Assembly: GCA_029706075.1 (NCBI GenBank)
Contig: JAINUG010000020.1
Location: 6,849,860-6,913,859, forward strand
Source: Aldrovandia affinis
Taxonomy: Eukaryota > Chordata > Actinopteri > Notacanthiformes > Halosauridae
DNA length: 64,000 nucleotides
Direction: 5' to 3'
Both the position numbers and the translations under genes were made by a program. Shown piece by piece: positions 43,674 to 55,854 of this stretch. Numbering within the stretch: the first letter of the stretch is position 1; every line of letters begins with the position of its first letter. The notes under the pieces were generated by a model. That model was not told where the DNA came from, did not search any database, and saw only the letters and a list, made by a program, of their open reading frames with translations.

Positions 43674-44589
43674 CACTACTGGTCAAAAGTTTTAGAACAC
43701 CCCCATTTTCCAGTTTTTACTGAAATTTAGTCCAGTGAATAACCTGAAATGGTACAAAGGTAAGTGGTAAACTGCCAGAGGTTAAAAACAAAAACGTTTA
43801 GGTTAGCAAAAACTGAAAAAGAATGTACATTTCTGAGTTATAAAAAAAGGCAGTTTTCTGGGAACAAGTAATAAGTTTAACGTGGGTTAACAGTCACTCT
43901 GTGCAAGTTGCAAGGATCCAACTCTGGATCCAGCAAAAGAGCCCCAGACCATCACGCTTCTTCCTCCATGTTTGACAGTTGGTGTCACACACTGAGGAAC
44001 CATCCTTACACCTACTCGACAGCATACAAAAACCCTGTGTGATGAACTGAAGATTTCAAATTTTGATTCATCGGTTCATAAGACCTTCTTCCAGTCTTCA
44101 GTAGTCCACTGGCGGTGCTTCATGGCCCAGGCAAGCCCCTTTTTCTTATTTTGCCATCTTAGCAATGGCTTTCTTATTGCCACTCGACCTGTCAAACCTG
44201 CAGCTCGAAATCTTTTCTTCACAGTTGAAACTGAGACTTCCTTACTTCAACCAGTGTTAAGCTGTGCTTGAAGTTGTCCTGTGAGCTGCCTATCACGCAA
44301 GATGTTGACTCTCAGAAACTTGTCTTCGGATTTTGTTGTGGCTTTGGGTCTGCCAGACCTCTTCCTGTCAGTTTCCTCCAGTTTCCAAGTGGCTTTTGAT
44401 GGTGTAGGAAACTACTCACTACCAGAAAATGTACATTCGTTTTTGGTAACCTAAACTTTAAAAAAAAAAAGGTTTTAAAGGTTTACTGCTTACCTTTGTA
44501 CAATTTCAGATTATTCACTGGACTTGAACTGCTTAAATTTCAGTAAAAACTGTAAAATGGGGGTGTTCTAAAACTTTTGACCGGTAGTG
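43674..44589 (-). mobile_element. Tc1-like element, inverted (unit 2)
   Basis: Termini CACTACTGGTC and GACCGGTAGTG are next to TA on both sides (43672-43673 and 44590-44591). The transposase remnant is on the minus strand (about 43900-44400), including the region for 'LAWAMKHRQW' and the N-terminal helix-turn-helix, with stops. It is opposite in orientation to the element at 40113-41212. Confidence 0.88.
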
Positions 44590-44847
44590 TATATATATAT
44601 ATATTTTTGTACATTTTGTTTCAGATTTTTTCCTGTTTTTCTCCCAGTTTAGTAGCCAATTACACCCTCTATTTATTTTGATTGTCTCTATGAGGCAAGC
44701 TAATTTTCTGTGGGCAGCGACCTCCACCTCCTTCGCCAACCCACATTCTGGAGACTCCTTTTCCGTGCTTCAAGAAAGAAAGCAACAATAACAACAGCAA
44801 CAACAATAATAATCTCTCTCTTTCTCTCTTTATTGCTGTGGTAACAG

Positions 44848-44939
44848 GGCGGCCCTGGCCTCTGCCCACCAGGCCCTGCCTTTTCCTCAGACGCTCAGTG
44901 TGCTGGAGAACAGGTCAGGGGCATGCACACCTTCCTCAG
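44848..44939 (+). pseudogene. uckl1: uckl1 pseudo-exon 'a' (unit 2), 7-nt deletion
   Basis: It has the same acceptor and donor as 18280-18378 but is 92 instead of 99 nt: seven bases are missing after LSVLEN, which destroys the frame. The lesion is private to unit 2. Position 6 of the Met/Thr variant reads TLSVLEN as in vertebrate UCKL1. Confidence 0.8.
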
Positions 44940-45418
44940 GTCAGATACTCTCTATACTGACCCCAGGTCAGGTGCATGCACACCTTCCTCAGGTCAGATA
45001 CTCTCTATACCGTCCATAGTACTGACCCCAGTCGAGGGGTATTGATTTAATCAGGTGCAACACTCAATACAATAGGACTAGTTCTGCATGTTTTAATTCA
45101 CCTCTGGGCTCCATACTTTACAGTAGTCAGAATTTAAACATAGCTGTTTGTATCACACAAAATTGGGAAAGAGAACTGATTAAAGGAGGTTATTGTTGCT
45201 GCTTCAGAATCTCATGCTCTCTCTCTCTCTCTCTGAGTGTGTGTGTGTGTGTGTATGTTTATGTGTTTGTGTGTGTGTGTGGGAAACTCCTTTTCCCACC
45301 AGAATCTCTTGGAGTTAAGAAGCAGAATGGACGGAAGAACACAGGAGCGGAGTATCTGATGAGTCTAGAGGATCCGTGCACATGAAGTGATGATGTCGTC
45401 AGCTCTGATTGGTTGCAG

Positions 45419-45489
45419 ATTATGGGCGTGTCCATCCTACGTGTGAACGAGACCATGGAGCCCACCCGCCCTGGGGTCAGAACCAGCAA

Positions 45490-45490
<1 letters not shown>
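45419..45490 (+). pseudogene. uckl1: uckl1 pseudo-exon 'b' fragment (unit 2 only)
   Basis: After a TTGCAG acceptor the frame reads IMGVSILRVNETMEPT, resembling the UCKL1 segment GVSILRAGETMEPALR of the phosphoribosyltransferase-like domain. It then shifts frame and is cut by a Tc1 fragment beginning at about 45490. In unit 1 the corresponding 360 bases are missing between a (CT)n tract and the Tc1 fragment. Confidence 0.65.
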
Positions 45491-45882
<392 letters not shown>

Positions 45883-46630
45883 AGTGTCTCCTTTATTTTG
45901 GCAGGTACCTGTAGATTTCTGCATTATATGCATACGCATACAGTATGAGGGCCGGATTTACTAAAGGATTGCGACTGCTTTTGCGTTGGACAAGGTCGCA
46001 ATATCTACGTCGGATTTACTAACCGATCGCAGTGACTCAAATCGCTGTTAGGATGTAATTTGCGGGGGTTACGTCACTTTGTGACTTTCCTTTAGATACA
46101 CAGTTAAATTCATTCCTGCTTATGTATACCTGGGGTGAATGCGATAAAACAGGTGAAGATTTTGTAAATTAGGTCGATTAAGTATTCTGTCTGATTTACT
46201 AAGGCATGCTGTAATTGCGACTCTCCTCTTTGCTTGAGGATTTTAAGAACACTTGAAACCAGGTAGTATTTTATGAGCGCTGATATCACCTAGGTATTTC
46301 ACAATTCTCTTTTTGTATTGCGCTTTCCAAGGTGCTAGTCGCTGTCCCAGCGATGCAAAACAAATAATCACAAATGTTGTTGCAGAGTACCCCGGTTCAT
46401 TTTCAGGAATACCTGTATCTACAGACAGCTAAGTCAGAATTCTAAACATATATTCTGTACAGCATACATATTATTTACTAGAACCTGAAATAAAAATTAT
46501 ATGAAACGATGCAGATTTTCTATTGGCCAATTTGTCATCAGCTAGCATAGCATAGTAGAGTGTATAAGGAGTGCATAACAGAGTATGTAAGTAATGCATA
46601 GGAGTGTATGATGGAGTGGTGTCTCCCCAG

Positions 46631-46773
46631 GACCACGATGTTCAGGAGGATAGGATCCTGCTGGTGTCTCTGCTCTTGGCACTCTGTTGCTTACGCCTTC
46701 CCCCACATCCAGATCATCACCACTGCCATTAATAAGAGCGTGGACCACCTCTTCCACATCATCCCTGGGATAG
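46631..46773 (+). pseudogene. uckl1: uckl1 pseudo-exon 'c' (unit 2), same 14-nt deletion
   Basis: It has the same length, splice signals and deletion as 22893-23035. It reads [18 protein letters not shown] where unit 1 reads KRMDHLF, and AYAFPHIQI where unit 1 reads AYGFPHIQI. Confidence 0.88.
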
Positions 46774-46799
46774 GTGAGCGAAGTTAGGGACCACCAGGG

Positions 46800-46962
46800 C
46801 ACTGTGGCCCTCCAGCACCAGGGTTGAGTAGCCCTGCAGGCACTGTGGCCCTCCAGAACCAGGATGGAGTGGCCTTGCAGGCACTATGGCTCTCCATGAC
46901 AGGGTTGAGTAGCCCTGCAGGCACTGTGGTTCTCCAAGACCAGAGTTGAGTAGCCCTGCAGG
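46800..46962. repeat. 41-bp minisatellite, four units (unit 2)
   Basis: This is the unit 2 counterpart of 23062-23427 with one A-B-C set plus one diverged unit. Confidence 0.95.
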
Positions 46963-47214
46963 CACTGCAATTTCAAACATACTACCTGTGGGCCTATAGA
47001 CTCCCATTTTTTTCAGACATCAGTGGTAATGCTGCTAGCCGTTGGTGTATTCGCTGTTCATATAGACAGCGAATTAGCTAAAAACTCTTCTTTGGATGAA
47101 AGAAAGGGAAAAAATTATACTTCCATGGATATTGTGCGATCCATCACTTTAAAGTGTTCTAGGTTGGCGTCGCATGTGGGGTGTTGTCTGATTTTAGCGT
47201 GTCTCTCTGTGAAG

Positions 47215-47297
47215 GGAATTCTGCGGATCGGTACTTCGGTACGGATGGCCCGTCGGACTGGAGCAACGAGGAGGAGCTGGGCGCGACCAGTTACTAA
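47215..47297 (+). pseudogene. uckl1: uckl1 terminal pseudo-exon 'd' (unit 2)
   Basis: It is 83 nt like its unit 1 counterpart and reads GNSADRYFGTDGPSDWSNEE up to LGATSY and TAA. Two amino-acid changes fall in the otherwise invariant GDRYFGTDA motif, consistent with relaxed constraint. AATAAA lies at 47565-47570. Confidence 0.85.
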
Positions 47298-47920
47298 TGG
47301 CTATGGGACCCCCCCAGGAGGCGGTGCTCAGGGCAGGGAATCAAAGGACAGAACTCAGGGACATGCCCCCCACCACACCAGTTGATTCAGCCCAGGAGGA
47401 ACACCCCCGCACAGAGGACCAGAGCTTCAGCACCCACCAGCAAACTGCTGTCCCCAGCACATCTGTACGGTTAGAGCACGCCAGCCCATAATAACCATTT
47501 GGCCACTGGCCATTTTATATTCCCCTCCTTGAGGCACTAAACTAAACAGGAGAGCTTAAGCACAATAAACCCCAGCACCTATTTCCTCCATGTCCCCAAA
47601 GTCTCTCCCCAGGCGTGGCAGGCTGTGCTTTTATAAAGGGCCTAATGAAGGCAATGAAGGCAAAATGATTTGTGCCTTCATTGGTAAAGTGTACTGTTGC
47701 AAAGGGGCCACTTGGAAAAGTGTGTGGGCGTTGTTTCTCTGTAGGCCTTTGGTTTTATGTCCTGTGCTGAAAGCTCACAGCCCGCACATTTAAACTGCAC
47801 AGAGAAGCACATCAAGATGAGAAAGTTTTAGATCAGCCCCAAGGCTTATATATAAACACTCATGTGCAGAGACTATTGCAGGTGTGCATCATTGTGGAAG
47901 TATCCGTATGCACTGAAAAG

Positions 47921-48159
47921 TGTGTGTGTGTGTGTGTCTGCGCGTTTTCTCGTGTGCATGTGTGTTTGTTTGTGTGTGTGTGTGTGCACGCGTGTTTGCT
48001 CATGTGTGTGCACGTGCACTGTGTTTTCTTTTGTGTCTGTGTGTGTGTGTGTCTGTGTGTATCTGTGAGTGTTTTCTTGTGTGTTTGTGTATGTGTGTGT
48101 GTGTGTGTGTATGTTTTCTCCTGTGTGTGTGCATGTGTGTGTGTGTGTATATGTTTTCT

Positions 48160-48226
<67 letters not shown>
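47921..48226. repeat. Compound (GT)n tract (unit 2)
   Basis: This is the counterpart of 24401-24548 but longer and more interrupted, with a final pure run of about 30 GT units. Confidence 0.93.
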
Positions 48227-48229
<3 letters not shown>

Positions 48230-48358
48230 GGTGAAACTGTGAATGAAAGGCTACTACACTCCCAGAATCCCTTCTGCATAATGTACTGATGCAGCATGTT
48301 TTTATCAGTGGTGCTGGGTAGTGTGTGTGCACCTGCCAAAAGACAGACACACAAACAC

Positions 48359-48365
48359 ACACACA

Positions 48366-48448
<83 letters not shown>

Positions 48449-48606
48449 CACACCTATACACACACACACACACACAAAGAGATATATGTACACCTACGCA
48501 TAAACACACACACATACACACACACACAGATACGTGCACACCTATACACACACACACACACACACACAGATACATGCACACCTACACACACACACACACA
48601 CACACA
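48359..48606. repeat. Compound (CA)n tract
   Basis: CA-rich sequence just outside unit 2, including a pure run of about 38 CA units (48369-48445). It is inverted relative to the (GT)n run 140 bases away. ORFs across it are artefacts. Confidence 0.95.
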
Positions 48607-48610
48607 GATT

Positions 48611-50037
48611 ATATTGTTATTCTCTCTTCAGGAAGCACGCTGACCTAATCTTACCTTCAGGGTCAACGCTCCGCTCTTGTGCTTTTTTTAATACCATATA
48701 TGGCAGCGCTGTGAAACCTCAAGACCCCAGTGGAAAGTTCTGCAACCCTCTGTGCTGTTTTGTCACTGTGCGAAGCTCAGATCTGCAGAACCCTGTGACT
48801 CCTCACAAGCATTTGTAACATACTCAACTGCTCTTTTCCTGTGCATTTATTTATCTGTGGGTTTTTGTTGTTGTTGTTGTTGTTTCTTACTCTGTGTTAG
48901 TTCATTGTTTGATGTATAAATTTGACCATTTTGTTCCCCGCAAAATCTGTGCCGATGAAGCGACAGTCTCTTTTAACATTGTACTTATAATCAGCTCGTT
49001 GTGCTTTTACACTTATCACTGTGACGATAGGACTTAAACTGATGCATTTAAGACAGCCAGATCGTGACGTAGTGAAGTTTCCGGTTTCAGGAAATTCGGC
49101 CACAATTCTGCCCACTCTGTTGGTGGTTTAAAATGTGAAGTATCGGAAAAGCGAAAGGAAATATTATAAGAACATAAGAATACATAATGACGAGAATGGG
49201 CCGTTCGGACCATCTATTTGATAAACAAAATTATGATAAACGTCAGACACACAAGAAAGGAGCGGTAGCCCCATGACTAGTTGGTAGACTCTGTCGTAGA
49301 CTCTGACTGCTTGGTTCGGGAGTGTCCCGGGCCTGAGTCACTCTGGGAAACACCCGTGATTACGAACGAGTCCGTTCTGTGAAACTGAGAAAAATAAAGA
49401 TATAATAAAATATATGAACAAAACATTTATCCTCTGCTGTTGCTGTGTTTCAATCTTTTGATGGTATAGACTTTGTTTTAAGAAATGAAAATTGCTTCAC
49501 TGAATTACAGCTGGCTGAAAACATCTTCGTTGATCTTAACATAATCTGATGCCATCATTGTCCTGCCCTCGATTGGCTGTCTGCCCCAGGGCAGTTGAAT
49601 CAGTAGAGGAACGCACGCTAAACGCCTCACACTCTTGAAATTGTTGTTTGTTCCAATGTATGTTTGTTTTGCTATTAATACTATACTGTTTTGTAGAAAA
49701 ATATATATAATTACCTGAATTAAGTTCAGGTGTTGTTCTATTTATTTAATTATTTGCTTGTTTATTTATCAGGGACATGTCACATGCAATACAATTTCTC
49801 CACAGTTCTTTCCATCTGTCTGGTTGTTTGCTGCGACTAGCGATGCCCCTCTGTGTTTGTTATCAGATTTTAATGTTGGGGCTGATGAAACATTGTTCTT
49901 CTTCCCCTGTCCCTTCCCACACATCACTTAGAAGTAGGGCAATACCAGCGATGCTAGCCGCCTACGCTAACACAGATCAGAGCAACAGAGAAGTCCAGCA
50001 CAATACAGAACAATACACAAAGCAAGCCGGTCTGGTT
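48611..50037. other. Single-copy stretch, little recognised
   Basis: There is a (GTT)n run near 48867-48882. At 49165-49225 there is a trace of a common fish repeat ('AAGAACATAAGAATACATAA' then 'GGGCCGTTCGGACCATC'). I see no supported exon. Confidence 0.45.
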
Positions 50038-50215
50038 CCAGCTCTACAGTGGGAAAGGGCTATAATGAGCCCGCCTGGTTCAGCTCTACAGTGGAAAAGG
50101 GCTATAATGAACCAACCTGGTTCAGCTCTACAGTGGAAAAGGGCTATAATGAACCAACCTGGTTCAGCTCTACAGTGGGAAAGGGCTATAATGAGCCAGC
50201 CTGGTTCCAGCTGTG
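50038..50215 (+). repeat. 42-bp minisatellite, four units
   Basis: The unit contains 'CTCTACAGTGGAAAAGGGCT' and AATGAACCAACCTGGTTCAG. The 42-bp period keeps frames open, giving a 14-residue repeat ORF (ALQWKRAIMNQPGS) that I do not consider a gene. The same motif recurs inverted at 62973-63125. Confidence 0.93.
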
Positions 50216-50703
50216 AAAGGAAGGTGTGTTTTTTGTTCATGTTCTGGGTTTAAGTACAGTTAAAATCCAAGTTAAAATGATGCCACAAACGTGTGCCATT
50301 TAATAGCAGAAGACAATAGAGGAGGGTGGGACTGTCACATCCTCACTTCCTGTCATACACCAGGCAAATTCAAAGAAGCAAAACTACCCAGAATCGTACG
50401 TGTATGGCCAGTCTCTGACGTCAGAGCAAAATTCTGTTGTTGTCCTGATGTGAGCAAGGAGACCATACACCATACACCACCCCACCCCCCAAACAAACCA
50501 GTGAACAACAAAGCATTTGTTTTCTGTGCGCTCTCTTCGACGTAGTGGCGTTAAAAAGAAAAGAAAAAAAGAACAAAGCAGAAAGGCTATAATCTCATTC
50601 AGGTTGAAAATACACAGGAAGGATGCGGGTTTCCCGCCTCAAATGGAAACCAACCTCCACCTCTTTCATCAGTTGCCATTATTAAATGCGCGCTCGGGCG
50701 GCG
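50216..50703. other. No gene recognised
   Basis: Mixed-composition single-copy sequence. No repeat family or exon stands out before the candidate exon at 50704. Confidence 0.4.
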
Positions 50704-50795
50704 ATGACCTGCGAAGAGAGCGAAGTGACGAGGAACCGGCATCAAGCTGTGCTGTTCTCCTGGGCTTCAGCCCGGGGGCTGAACCGCGGCAGCAG
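50704..50795 (+). other. Candidate first coding exon
   Basis: An ATG in CpG-rich sequence starts an open frame (MTCEESEVTRNRHQAVLFSW) that runs to a GTAAAC donor at 50796. The product is not recognised and no following exon was found. Chance is quite possible. Confidence 0.22.
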
Positions 50796-52518
50796 GTAAA
50801 CGCAGCTCCACAACTTATTACACTCCCCGCTTGCTTGCCAGACACACTCAAAAGGAGACATATTATATTATTTATTGATTTACATTCATATATTTGACAT
50901 GCATATCCACCGCTGGTTGCAAGCGTTATGCGGGCGATATACATTCACATTATCAACGATATAGGCTATAGTAGGCCACGCATACATAAATTGGAGTAAA
51001 GCTGAAAAACAGATCTGAAATGTACATATATACGAGTTAAAGTGTCTGTTATGTGATAACGCATCCTTCTAGCACATTGAATGCAAAGCCTCGCACGTGT
51101 CAGTTACAGCAGCATTGCTTCCCGGTTATGCGGACTGAATCGGTAAAAATAAAGTAGGCCTACAGGCCTGCCGACTTTGCAGGTTCATTTCAAAGCAGTG
51201 GTGCTTTTATCCCGTTGTTTTTGTCACTGTACACAAACGTTTTTTTAATGTATTCATTAGCTTTATGTACAACTGAGTGTCAAGCAAGTTATATTTGTTG
51301 ACAATATACTTCTAATTGGTCACTTCTTGCTGCCACATCTTACAGTTAAATAAGCTACATGCTAAGGCATTTCGCCTAAGGGTTAAAACCCTCCCCATAG
51401 GCAAAGCAGGCATCTGGGGTGAAAACGTGAATCCTTCTGGGCTTAGGGCCAGTATTCCTCTTCTGTGGTACAACCAAGGTTAAAGATCTTACTATGTGTG
51501 TGTGTAACTGCCAGAGTTTGTATAGATGTATAGGTTGGTATATCTTACTGTGGGGTAAAGAGTGGCTTACAGCAGATCCAGGTAGCATAATTTACCATCA
51601 ACTGTATTAAAGGCAACAATTAAATAAAAAATAAAAAATAATTAAAAAAAACTATTAAAAGCATGAGACTAAATGAACTAGAGTTGCGAAAGAGTGGCAT
51701 CCAATATTTCATGTTTTTAATTTGATATTAATTATGTACATTGTAAGGTTTATATATTTAATTACTATTTTAAATATATAATATGGTATTATGCTGCCTA
51801 TCACTTAAATAAACTTAAACAGCACATTGGTAAAATGAACACGGATCCTGTGTACTTATTAGAAAAAGCAGCCCGCTGTTAGAACGAGTATGTTTGAGCC
51901 TCGGTCTCTTTAGTAGGAATAGGCTACATGTACGAAGAAGGCGTTGGTTTATGATTACTAAAAACTCCCGCGTGCTGAAAGACAAGCCGTCTATATTCAG
52001 AGACGATGCGATGGAAACTTTAGACAGCGCAAGTGACAAACAGGAAGGAGTGCGCGATAAGACTTGTCAATTGCGGGGTCAGCAGGGCAGAGAACTAGAG
52101 GCTACCGCACGAAACGGAGGAGAGCGCTGCTTTAGATCGCCCTTCAGATTATACAGGTCATCGGTCTATCGTGCTCTCTCGCTCTTTTTCTCTCCCTCCC
52201 CCCCTTCCCGCCAATAGCCACCACTCCAGATTTTCACATTCTACTTGCTGCCTTGTTGGCTGGTTGTCCACTGTGCTGTGGTAGACTACCAAATAAAAAA
52301 TCATTTTATTGCCTTTTATTGGCATGTAAAACATGAGATATCATACCAAAGCATTTACGTTGTCTGTGGGTCAGCACCAGCGGTCAGAGCGGCTCCTCCA
52401 GGACTGTCCAACCTGAGAATGGTGAATGGCGGTCAATCTCAGGTTCGTCAGCCCAAGAGGTGCCGTCTCATTCGGACCGCAGAACAACCACAGAGGAACC
52501 ACAATGAACCACATATTA
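50796..52518. other. Single-copy stretch with one coding-like ORF
   Basis: AT-rich in the middle (51600-51790). An ATG-started frame at 51951-52217 (start MITKNSRVLKDKPSIFRDDA) has coding-like composition in its first half but ends in a low-complexity Ser/Pro run, and I recognise no family. A TATA-less CpG-moderate stretch precedes it. Nothing else is supported. Confidence 0.3.
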
Positions 52519-53866
52519 CAGTTTTTTACAATTACTTTGGCACTAATTTCAGAACCTTGAGGTCATTTTTCAAAACTGTAGACACAAAACTCAAAATGGA
52601 TAACATTTTTCAAAACGAAACACTTTTTTCAATTGCCTGAATACAATACACATAAACCTAAAATAATTTGTTCGCTGAACCAAATCACTTGATCACAATG
52701 ACACAACTTAACATCAATGTATTAGCATTTCAAAATGCAATACACACGTTACATATGATATGACTGTCTTTTAATTTCATTACAACGCATCTAACTATCA
52801 ATTAATCCAACTGCTCAAAATGTAGCATTGTAACTGTAGCATTACTCCTGATGCATAGTTAGTTTTACGGAAACTGATGAACAAAATTCCATGTTTAGAT
52901 CATGAATGTTTTAGGATAAAGAAATCTATTGACACCAATTACTTTGGAACATGAACCAATTTTACTACATTATCTTTGCATGTAATATTTAATCATCATC
53001 CTTTATCAGACACTGTTTCTATGGTTCCATGTTCCATGATGCAATATCGGAGGATGGTGTGGTGGGATGCAGACACCTTATGGGATCCTATAATGAATTT
53101 CCTTGATGAGCTACAGCAGGTCTGACAAGTTGATGTAGTGACTTATGTGATAGTGTGGGACAATGTTAGGTTCCACCATGCTGAAATGGTGCAGATATAG
53201 TTTCAGGCCCATCCTCAGTTTACAACCCTGTACTTGCCCCCATACTCTCCTTTCCTCAACCCAATTGAGGAATTCTCTGCATGGAGGTGGAAGGTCGAAC
53301 GTGCCACCCTCCTCCAGGCCATGGATGATGCATGCAATGACATCACAGCAGACCAACGTCAAGCCTGGATTCGCCATGCCAGAAGGTTTTTTCCCCGATG
53401 TATGTCAAATGAAAATCCACAAGATAGGCTATAATTATTTGTTACTATGATTCAAACAAACCTATGTTGTAATTGTATTTTTTTATTTATTCTGATTTTG
53501 TGCAATGATTCCACTGTCTCTTCTGTTGTCTCTTTATTCCCTTTAGAACCACAAAAAGAACCATATTGAAACATGTATCAAGTATATTTTACTGTAATAT
53601 TAAAGGATTGTAAAAACAACTGAACAGTGAAGCTATCAGTATCTTGTGTGTGGGTGATCTAAACCAATGTTCCTATTGTATTTTATGATAAATTAGTTAT
53701 TTGAACCAATGATTTCTGAAGTGCAAGTTTTCTTCAAAGATATGAATGCACAATGCAAGGTTTTGAATATAGCACAGGCTGTGTTACAAGTGCTGACTGT
53801 TTTGAGTGTTGTGTCTAAGGTTTCACAAACTTGTGAGATTAGCACCAAAGTGATTGTAAAAAACTG
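52519..53866 (+). mobile_element. Tc1/IS630-like DNA transposon, decayed
   Basis: Inverted termini CAGTTTTTTACAAT are bounded by TA (52517-52518 and 53867-53868). The interior encodes a broken IS630-like transposase on the plus strand. This is a fish family distinct from the DD34E Tc1 elements elsewhere in the window. Confidence 0.88.
53040..53434 (+). pseudogene. IS630/Tc1-like transposase C-terminal part
   Basis: The frame reads DNVRFHHAEMVQ and a stop, then a shifted frame with LPPYSPFLNPIEEFSAWRWK and WIRHARRFFPRC. D in WDNVRFHH and E in NPIEEF are the last two acidic catalytic residues. Stops and a missing N-terminal half show it is dead. Confidence 0.87.
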
Positions 53867-54485
53867 TAAACACAGATGAACCAACAGATCATTTATATCA
53901 GTTTAAACTATTTCTTTTCTTTGTCATAACCTTTTTGTGTGAAATGATTAATAAATATAATATATTCTATATTTGGTTCAGTTTATTCTGTTTTTTGAAA
54001 AACCTGAAAATATGTATTATTTTAAGAAGGTGACGATATATATAGTGTATATGTGTGTGTGGGGGCGTGTGTGTGTTTTTAATATTAAAATTAAAACAAA
54101 AAAAATATTTTCTATGACAGTGTTCAAATGCTTCAGAAGGGTGAACCTGTTTTACAAAATGTTCCTATATATTTACAGATGATTTATGCGGTAAAAGAAG
54201 TGAGGCATACAAATCATATAGAATTTGTGCTAGCTTTCCCTGCCACCTGAGGGCGCTGCACCCTAAACAGTAACAGTAAACGTGTGGGTACTTCTTCAGT
54301 TTGATTTGATTGGGTTGTGTGAATGTGTGTACTTGAAAAGGTTAAAGAGAGACATGCCTTTGTTAAGATGTATGTATTTCATGTCATTTTGTATGGTGTT
54401 TCACCAACCTTTTTCGATTAAAGTGAGATTTGAGATTCCTCCCTGAAAAGACATTTAGCTGGTCAGTCCTCACTCCTTTTTTTGT
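53867..54485. other. No gene recognised
   Basis: AT-rich single-copy sequence; nothing recognised. Confidence 0.4.
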
Positions 54486-54601
54486 CAAATTAGCATTTAG
54501 CTTTAGCATTACCCTCAGGTGTGTGAGTGGTCAGATTAGCATTTAGCTTTAGCATTACACTCAGGTATGTGAGTGGTTAGATTGGCATTTGGCTTTAGCA
54601 C
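54486..54601. repeat. 46-bp tandem repeat, about 2.5 units
   Basis: Units contain 'TAGCATTTAGCTTTAGCATT' then CTCAGGTGTGTGAGTGG, with a few substitutions. Confidence 0.88.
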
Positions 54602-54674
54602 TACACCAATGTGATTGAATCAGCATTGTACGCTTTAAAAGACCTGAGATTATGAGGTTTACAAAGGTTTTTTA

Positions 54675-54960
54675 CAGATTGAAGAAGGGGGCCATGGGTG
54701 GGGGAGTAGAGGGGTTAACGATGGAGAGATAAAGAGATGGAGGGGTGAGGGGGGGAGGATTGGGGGATGGGACATGTTTGGGTGGAGGGACTGAGAAATG
54801 GGGCTGTGGGCGGATGGGATAGGGGAAGCGGGGTGTGGGGTTTGGTAAATTCACCTGGGGAATTTAGGGTTAAGGGTTCAGTCCTCAAAGGAGACATTGG
54901 AACCCCCCAGGGGGAGAGTGGTGCCATCTGGAGTTGGGGGGGGGGCAGATCAGATCTTTA
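54675..54960 (+). other. G-rich, purine-biased stretch with G-quadruplex motifs
   Basis: The plus strand is strongly G-biased, including four G-runs at about 54741-54770 separated by 1-6 bases and a G10 run near 54936. Pro-rich antisense ORFs here are artefacts of composition. Confidence 0.75.
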
Positions 54961-55191
54961 CATCCTCCTTCCTCACCTCTTTTGTAATTCCCCAAATCTT
55001 CTGTGCAAGACCCTAAGCCACGTGGAAACCTTCCTGCCCCACTATACAACTGAGCCTCTTGCAGTTTTGTTGCAGTCGGGACATTTTTGACACTGTTCCC
55101 CAATAGCATGTTTCACACGGCAATGCTGCAATGTTAACGCAGGTGTGCTACAACGACTCCAAATTATGTCAACGTGTATGAGAGATGGTGT

Positions 55192-55241
55192 GTTAGTGTG
55201 TGTGTGTGTTCAGTGTAAGGATGCCGTAGTGTGTGTATTAG

Positions 55242-55293
<52 letters not shown>

Positions 55294-55470
55294 CAGTGTA
55301 AGGGTGCTATAGTGTGTGTATTATTGTGTGTGTGTGTGTTCAGTGTACGGATGCTATAGTGTGTGTATTATTGTGTGTGTGTGTGTTCAGTGTACGGATG
55401 CTATAGTGTGTGTATTATTGTGTGTGTGTGTGTTCAGTGTACGGATGCTATAGTGTGTGTGTGTGTGTGT
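55192..55470. repeat. (GT)n with 45-47-bp tandem repeat
   Basis: Units contain TTCAGTGTACGGATGCTATA followed by a GT run and TATTATT; about five units plus a pure GT block. Confidence 0.9.
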
Positions 55471-55517
55471 GTACCTACTAGTTAACGTTATCTAGCAAAG
55501 AAGTCATCTCATCTTGC

Positions 55518-55641
55518 ATGTTTCAACTGAACTGGGCTAACTGCTTGACATTGAGGATTGTGAAGTTACTGGAGAAAAACCCTCGCTGCTATGACCACGT
55601 GATCAAGCATTTTGTGTGGAAAGAAAGGATTTGCTTACAAG
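55518..55641 (+). other. Candidate first coding exon
   Basis: An ATG-started frame is open for 41 codons to a strong GTAAGG donor (55642): MFQLNWANCLTLRIVKLLEK, then NPRCYDHVIKHFVW. Residue composition looks protein-like. The next 300 bases hold no matching exon and a LINE fragment follows. The family is not recognised. Confidence 0.35.
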
Positions 55642-55854
55642 GTAAGGGGACAGCCCAAAACATTTATTTTGATATGTTGCAAAATTAATGTGTTAGCTTT
55701 TACCTTTATTTATTTACTCAATTATTTAGCTACCGTACCCTGTATTGACATTTAAAGGTAAACAATTTTTTGTGAGGCTAGTATTACCAAGTGTACCAAA
55801 ATGTATTTACTGTTATGTTGAATAACATTTGAATGACCTATGTTCTCTCTCTAG

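Noticed and set aside
47860..48818. ORFs rich in Cys/Val or His/Thr
   Set aside because: They are translations of GT/CA microsatellites.
49777..50253. 158-codon ORF with 14-residue repeats
   Set aside because: The repeats are the 42-bp minisatellite; the non-repeat ends show no similarity, start context or splice support.
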